Assembly (NCBI GenBank): GCA_010015655.1 | Contig: ML976667.1 | Span: 432,174-496,173 of the forward strand | Length of the DNA: 64,000 nucleotides | Direction of reading: 5' to 3' | Source of the DNA: Bimuria novae-zelandiae CBS 107.79 | Taxonomy: Eukaryota; Ascomycota; Dothideomycetes; Pleosporales; Didymosphaeriaceae | Shown: positions 58,900-64,000 of the stretch, piece after piece | Numbering within the stretch: the first letter of the stretch is position 1 | Layout of the letters: each line of letters opens with the position of its first letter | Made by a program: the position numbers and the translations under genes | Notes under the pieces: generated by a model | What the model was told of the DNA's origin: nothing | What the model saw: the letters and a program-made list of their open reading frames with translations, nothing else | The model's database searches: none

Positions 58900-61375
58900 T
58901 TAATATATATTCCCGGCCCTCCACGCTTGTAAAGCTTTAAGAGATAATACAGTGTGTGGATGCTTCGGACCTAAAACCTGTCGCTGCAGCCGGCAGCATT
59001 CCTCTAGCAATGAAACCGCCTTATCATAAAGATCTTGTCCCTTGTGAGTGAATGCTAGGTTGGCCATGCTGGTCAGCGTGTCGGGATGCTCGTCGCCAAG
59101 TACCCTCGAGCTCGTCTCCATTACTTGCACCTCCAGCTGCTCCGCTTCCTTCCACCGGCCCTGATTCCTGTACGTCGAGGCTAGATTGGCCATGCTGGTC
59201 AGCATGGAGGGATGCTCGTCGCCAAGCGCCCTCTTTCTCGTCTCCATCATTTGCACCTCCAGCTCCGCTTCCTTCCACCGGCCCTGATTCCTGTACGTCG
59301 AGGCTAGGCTGGCCATGCTGGTCAGCGTGGAGGGATGTTCGTCGCCAAGCACCCTCTTTCTCGTCTCCATCACTTGCACAAACAGCTGCTCCGCTTCCCT
59401 CCACCGACCGTCATTGTACAATGCCTTGGCACTTTTCCATACCAACTCTGACCTATCCCCGCCTTCTTGTTCAGACGAACTATGTGACAAAGCGTACCTC
59501 GCATGCGGAAGTAGTCGTCTCCACTTGCTTCTACCGCCATGATTATTGCCTGGGAACACCCTATACAGCTCTCTAATGGCATTTGTCGTCCATTCCTGCA
59601 GCCGCTCTTGCTTTTGAAGCCATCCCCGCAAAGCGTAATGCACTAGCTGGTGAAGATCGACCGAAGACTCGGCAGGCCGTCTAGTCACAAGCCCATAGCT
59701 GCTGAGAACCTTTACCACCTCCTCCCTTTCACGAGGCGAGGCTGCCGGTAGAAGATCAAGCGGGATGTCTTTCCGGTCCACGTAGGCCGTAAGGAATAGA
59801 TAGTCTGTTGCTAGTCCACTATCGCTACGGAGCTGGTCTAAGGAGATAAGCAGTGTAGTGGCTACGGGACCTGTCGTATCGTGCTCTTGGGACCTGTCCT
59901 CGGGCAATTCACTGTCACGCCCTGGAACTGCATCCATTTGTTTAGCCACTAGTGATGGGCTCCTGCAGTGTGATGCTTCGGGTGTTGATGTACGCTGCTG
60001 CTTGGACGATGGCTAGAGGAAGGTAGGACAGCTCGCGGAGTAAAAGGCGCGCCTCCTGCTGCTCAGTTGCCGCAAGGGATGCTTTTACATAATTTTCTAG
60101 CATCGTCTGAGCCGTGATCGGTGCCATCGCTTCTAGCTCTATAACATTTGGTGCTGCCAGCCTCTCGGCCATGTCGCGGTTAGTGGTAGTATAGAGGATA
60201 GCGCATTGTTCCGATTGTGGCAGGTAGTTAGACAAGTGGGCAGCTCTTGTGGACATGCCGCTAGATCCCAGACTCACGTCGTCCGCGTTATCGAAAATAA
60301 GCAGGTGCTGTTTTTCTTCCTTCGCGCTTAGATAAGCTTTCACCAGCTGTGTGCTGTCTGCCTTATCACTGTCCCAACCAGGAATGTCCAGCTTTTGGGC
60401 AATGCTTTCGTATGATTGGTAGAGGCTGTCCATATGGCTCGCATCAATCCAGAAGATAGAGCGCAGTTCTTGTTCCTTTGTCTGGTCCTGTAGGCGACCT
60501 CGAGTGCCAGCTGCGACTTGCCTGTTCCTGGCGGCCCAACTATCGCTATTGTCGTAGCTTGGTTAATGTTCGAAGAGCTTCGCTTCTAGTTCAGCAAGTT
60601 GCGACTCGCGACCTACGAAATGATCGTTCTGGGAAAACGGGATAATGGATGGTGCACCATCGGCTGCCCCAAGCTCGGTCTGTAGTCGTCGCCATGCCTT
60701 CTCCACCCCCTCGCCATAGACTGCAGGTATGGTGACGTCGAGGATCCCAAGAAGACAGTACACCACGTCTTCTTACTCTGATGTCTCACGATTCTTAACC
60801 CAGTCTCTTCGCTCATTGATGGTGAACTCGTCCAGGGGGGCATTCTACAACGCCTTAACTGGAATGCCGGTCGTCTCGTGCACCAGCGGCTCAAGAGACG
60901 TCTTGTTGCCTATTCGTCATCTTTCGCAAGAGAAGAATTCAACAGATACGGGAGCGATAAGCTCCTGCAGTGTCCAGCCCCGCCTGAACCATTCGCTTGC
61001 CAGGAAGGATGCTTTCCAGGTGCTTTCGGATGCATCCGCCGCTGCAGAGACATCCTGCAGGAACACGTAGCATCTCGCCGCGTCCTTGTACCAACGGAAC
61101 ATGGAGTTGATCGCCTTTCAGCGCTCGCGAAGGTTCCACTTGTCGATGCAGCATGTGTCGATCCAGAAGTATTGCAGCCCGTCCCGGGCCGCCCGCTTGG
61201 CACAGAACTCGATCTTTTGATACCCGCCTTTCTCTTTGTAAGCGCCATTTCCTAGGTCTTCAAGGAGGACCTCAGAGTCTCCCCATCTGTGTGAGAGGAT
61301 AGCATACGGTGGGATCGTCTTCCCGCGAAAGTCGGTCAAGACAAGTCTCTCGCTATCTAGGCGAAGGAGTCGCAT
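58900..61375 (-). pseudogene. HET-NB-ARC-TPR (fungal NLR/STAND) gene, inactivated
   Basis: About 825 codons from MRLLRLDSERLVL (ATG at 61375). HET domain: YAILSHRWGDSEVL, GLQYFWIDTCCIDK, MFRWYKDAARCYVFL, RRGWTLQELIAP, then VYCLLGILDVTIPAVYGEG. NB-ARC: Walker A GPPGTGKS at about 60500-60530, Walker B HLLIFDNADD, and ELSYLPLAIVQAAAYIN. C-terminus: kinesin-light-chain-type TPRs. Family role: heterokaryon incompatibility and cell-death signalling after ligand binding to the TPRs. Damage in the HET frame: stops at 61118-61120 (TGA), 60917-60919 (TGA), 60845-60847 (TAG, KAL*NAPL) and 60773-60775 (TAA). The Walker A segment is in another frame, with one frameshift before it (about 60563) and a compensating one after it (about 60470). 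A further frameshift lies near 59945-59955. Base composition is otherwise normal. Confidence 0.9.
59060..59430 (-). repeat. 42-residue TPR repeats of the NLR, about 123-126 bp units
   Basis: Roughly three tandem units of GRWKEAEQLEVQVMETRKR and VLGDEHPSTLTSMANLAS, nearly identical in DNA (CCTGATTCCTGTACGTCGAG is identical in two). One unit lacks a Gln codon (EAELEV against EAEQLEV). This high-identity type of TPR is seen in rapidly changing NLR recognition domains. The last unit (KGQDLYDKAVSLLEECC) is diverged, as is usual at the end of such arrays. Confidence 0.85.
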
Positions 61376-61570
61376 GACTGTCACACCGCTCCGGGGCAGA
61401 GGCGGAATGCAGTTTGAGGCAAGTGACCTTTGGGGATTGATTAAGACGCCGATGAAAGTGGTGATAGAGTGCGATGGCGGGGTATGCTATGGAGGCAGCC
61501 TGGCGAGGCAGGGCAGGCGCAGCGCTCACTGGTTACAGCCTCCACTCGCTGTGGCGGTGCGCAAGGATTA
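61376..61570. other. Remaining upstream region of the NLR gene
   Basis: Only about 195 bp of normal sequence lies between the NLR start and the TA target of the pogo element at 61569. No promoter motif stands out. The rest of the promoter has probably been displaced by the transposon. Confidence 0.5.
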
Positions 61571-62148
61571 ACGTGCACGGACAGCTCATGCCCGGAGACA
61601 CCTCGTGCCCCGCCGAACACCATATCCACCACTTCAAAAGTGAGGCTACTGAGCCACGTACAATAGCTATTATCATGAGATTTTTTAGTGAAGCACTATA
61701 TCGACTCTTGCAATTAATTTAAACTAATTATATTTACTTAGGAGCTTAATATTGCGGCTACGTAATATGACTTTGGGTAGAGTAGTAAATAACTTATCTT
61801 AAGCTTAAATACTAGCGTAAGTAGCGCTAGCGCGTTTCTAATACTTATTACTTAATAAGATTACTTATAAGGCTAGTTACTTGCGTTTTTAAACTTATTA
61901 GATAGCTTTTTTTTAGTATTAAGCTTTAATTTTACGCGCGCGTTTAGCTACTTTTTTAGCTTACTTAATCTCCCTTATTTTTTTAAGCCTTTACCTTTCT
62001 ACACGCTTCTCTTTAAGCTTAACTTAATGCTATAGTTAAGCCTCTTCGCGCTACTTCTTAGCCTGTGCTTTTTAAAGTTTCTCCTTTATCTTATCTCGCT
62101 CTTGTACTACTTCTCTAGCTTAAGCCTCACGTAGCACCTTCACCAACT
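61571..62148 (-). mobile_element. 3' end of a second pogo/Fot1 element
   Basis: 61571-61620 is a terminal repeat related to that of the pogo at 48287 (same outer ACGTG and inner GCCGAACACC, similar length), after TA at 61569-61570. The next 100 bp align with the subterminal 3' region of that element (AATTGCAAG and ATAATAATA-like blocks). From 62148 down to about 61750 the minus strand reads the charged coiled-coil transposase tail (QERDKIKEKL, KLKEKRVER) with many RIP-type stops. It is cut at about 62149 where the LINE begins. Confidence 0.75.
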
Positions 62149-62240
62149 TTAGGAATTTCGAGAAAGTGGTAAAAATTGCGAAATCTTTATCCCGTTCATC
62201 TCACTTTCACCTGAAATCCTACTCCTAGCCATCCTCAGGC

Positions 62241-62256
62241 ACCGCACGCGTGCGGT
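62241..62256. repeat. 16-bp perfect palindrome before LINE ORF1
   Basis: ACCGCACGCGTGCGGT, self-complementary without mismatch, ends 6 bp before the first ATG of the LINE ORF1. It may be part of the element's internal promoter or 5' UTR. Confidence 0.8.
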
Positions 62257-62262
62257 GGGCTG

Positions 62263-64000
62263 ATGATAGCGATGGAGACGCCTCAGAGGCCCCTTCCGGG
62301 GGCCTCTACAGCGACCCGCCCCGCAGACCCTGAGTCTGCGCGGCAGACTAACATCCAGCACCCCTCCAGGAAGCGCCAACAGACCGATATCCGCCCTCCT
62401 AGACGCCTTTCCTTTGGTGGAGGCGTGCCTATCCGCCCAGAAGCTGCTACAGACACAGCGGCTAATGCCCTTACCTCCCACCTTACGGCTGCGCGCAAGG
62501 CGGCAGAGACCTAGGAGAAAGTTGCAATGGCTATGGCTAAAGCTATTAACTACTGCGTTGCTAATCTTAAGCGCCTAAAGGAGCTGGCGGCTGCCTCTAC
62601 CCTCCGCAACCGCCTTATACAGACACTGAAAAATTCGGCTACGCCAAGCCCTCGTCCGAATGTAGCTAGGACCGGCTACGACTCGACAACCACCGCCTAC
62701 ACCACGGACAGCGACAGCGGCCTTGCCGCCCAGCCCCAGAGGACATGGGCAAGCGTAGCATCCGCCTCCCACGGAGACAGCGGATACACGACGACCACAG
62801 GCAGCAGCAGGAAATCCACAACCACGGATAAGCGGCAAACCACACCCAGACAGGCAATAGACCCACGGATTTTACTTACAGTCGCGGACCCGGCCAACCG
62901 GTTAGGCCAGACCTCTGCCTTTGCTATACGAACGGCTATCTGCGCCGCTACAGGGCTCGACCCCAGCGCTATCCCTACGGCCACAAGGACCCGCACTGGG
63001 TGGGCCATCACCCCGGCCTCCAACAACATACGACAGCAACTTATAGAACAGGAAAAGAAGGAATTGATGATGAGATCTATCAAAGCTGACAGCGCTGAGT
63101 TACCCACGCGATGGGTTAACTATGCCGTACCCGGAGTACCTAGCAGCTACCGCTCGCTGCTAGGGGAAGACGTGCCCTACTCCCTCCAGATGATAGCGGA
63201 TGAGGTTCACACGCAGACAAAACAACACCCCGTAAACTGTCGTCCCTCTCGACACGGCCCTGATCAATTTGGACATACTACCTGGATAGTGTCCTTCGAA
63301 AAGCCTGCGGCGGCTTTCCGCCTCTTCGGTGCCAGCGACCTTTCCCGCGAGATAAGCAAGAAGCGAGCTATAGAACGCCATGACCCTGGCTGCCAGGGCT
63401 ACTGCAACGCAGCACGCTGCACACGCACACCCCGCTGCCGCAACTGCGGAAAGAAACCTAGCGAGCACGAAGGCCCAATAGGAGACGACTGCGCTCACAA
63501 ACAACAATGCCCCAACTGCCGCGGCCCACACGCCGCAGACGACCCCACCTACCTAGTTAAACCCAGGCGAGTGAACAGCCGCATTATTCGACCAACTCGC
63601 CGCGAACTGGCGACACTAAGACGCGCCGGACAAAAGGCCTTCGACCAGTTGCACAACCTACACCCTCAACCCGAGCCCACCGCCCAGGGCCAGGGCACCT
63701 CCCCTAGCGGAGAAGACAACAACCAAACTGAGCCTGTGTTAACAATACCAAGTCAGCCAGAGCAGGAACTGGTGACCCAAAGCCATCGTCCCCTAAGAGG
63801 ACCTCGACGCTCGACCCCGTACCCCGACACCGCCTCACGACAAGCCGCTCCACGCCTATCGAACAGGCCTATGCGGTCCTCTGCGCCCACAAGCGACAGC
63901 CTAAACCTCGCCGCGCTTTCTGCCAGAAGCGCGAGACAGGAAGAGCACACACAGTCCTCCTCACAGGAGGACCAGACCATGGACGAATCCTCAAGCCAAT
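62263..64000 (+). mobile_element. LINE ORF1 (gag-like, CCHC zinc knuckles), runs off the window
   Basis: A single frame from ATG 62263 (or 62272) to the window end, interrupted once by TAG at 62512-62514 (ETxEKV, most likely CAG to TAG). The N-terminal half is Ser/Thr/Pro-rich and basic. The middle resembles the ORF1 core of fungal Tad1-type LINEs (AAAFRLFGASDLSREISKK). It is followed by a cysteine cluster at about 63389-63520: HDPGCQGYCNAARCTRTPRC, CRNCGKKPSEHEG and CAHKQQCPNCRGPHA, i.e. CCHC/knuckle-type nucleic-acid binding. Base composition is GC-rich with CpA kept, so this copy has hardly been mutated, unlike the LINE at 53-58 kb. The endonuclease/RT ORF should follow beyond 64000. Long antisense frames here are shadows. 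Confidence 0.85.

Noticed and set aside
59052..59576. Plus-strand 174-codon Pro/Ser-rich frame and alternate minus frame
   Set aside because: Antisense and out-of-frame readings of the TPR repeats.
62149..63980. Long minus-strand frames of up to 136 codons
   Set aside because: Antisense shadows of the GC-rich LINE ORF1, which carries the recognisable CCHC clusters.
1..64000. tRNA, rRNA or telomere sequences
   Set aside because: None was recognised by eye; the one tRNA-like stretch (34010-34028) is a retrotransposon primer-binding site. A tRNAscan run was not possible.

Overview
The window comes from a filamentous ascomycete, most likely a Dothideomycete-type mould. Evidence: short GT-AG introns of 48-67 nt, fungal-only families (HET-NB-ARC-TPR NLR, PigL_N N-terminal domain, chimeric terpene synthase-prenyltransferase, allantoate-permease-like and DHA1-like MFS transporters), and very TpA-rich, stop-riddled transposon DNA of the kind left by repeat-induced point mutation (RIP). 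The species cannot be fixed from the sequence.

Layout. 1-2.0 kb is decayed repeat DNA carrying a fragment of a probable Tc1-type transposase. 2.7-6.0 kb is a small gene island with an intact MFS permease and a conserved Cys/His-rich protein of unknown function. 6.5-43.4 kb is one continuous stack of transposons inserted into each other: LINE 3' end > a 161-bp-LTR Gypsy copy > Gypsy-4 > Gypsy-3 > Gypsy-1 > Gypsy-2 > Copia-1. Side insertions are a Tc1/mariner element in Gypsy-3, and a solo LTR and a hAT element in Gypsy-1. Most junctions can be read to the base through target-site duplications. A truncated second Copia closes the stack.

43.4-52.2 kb is a second gene island: a stub of a PigL_N-type gene, an intact DHA1 MFS exporter with a perfect His-Ser-Pro repeat tail, and a dead chimeric terpene synthase (cyclase plus polyprenyl diphosphate synthase). 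The terpene synthase has lost its 5' end, is split by a pogo/Fot1 transposon and carries two in-frame TAG codons. Exporter and synthase may be the remnant of a terpenoid cluster.

52.3-58.5 kb holds LINE copies on the minus strand. 58.9-61.4 kb is a HET-NB-ARC-TPR NLR-type gene (allorecognition/immune type) broken by stops and frameshifts. 61.6-62.1 kb is a pogo terminus inserted upstream of it. 62.2-64 kb is the ORF1 of a barely mutated LINE that runs off the window.

Only three genes look intact: the two transporters and the Cys/His protein. The rest is a picture of transposons and RIP-like mutation eroding accessory genes.
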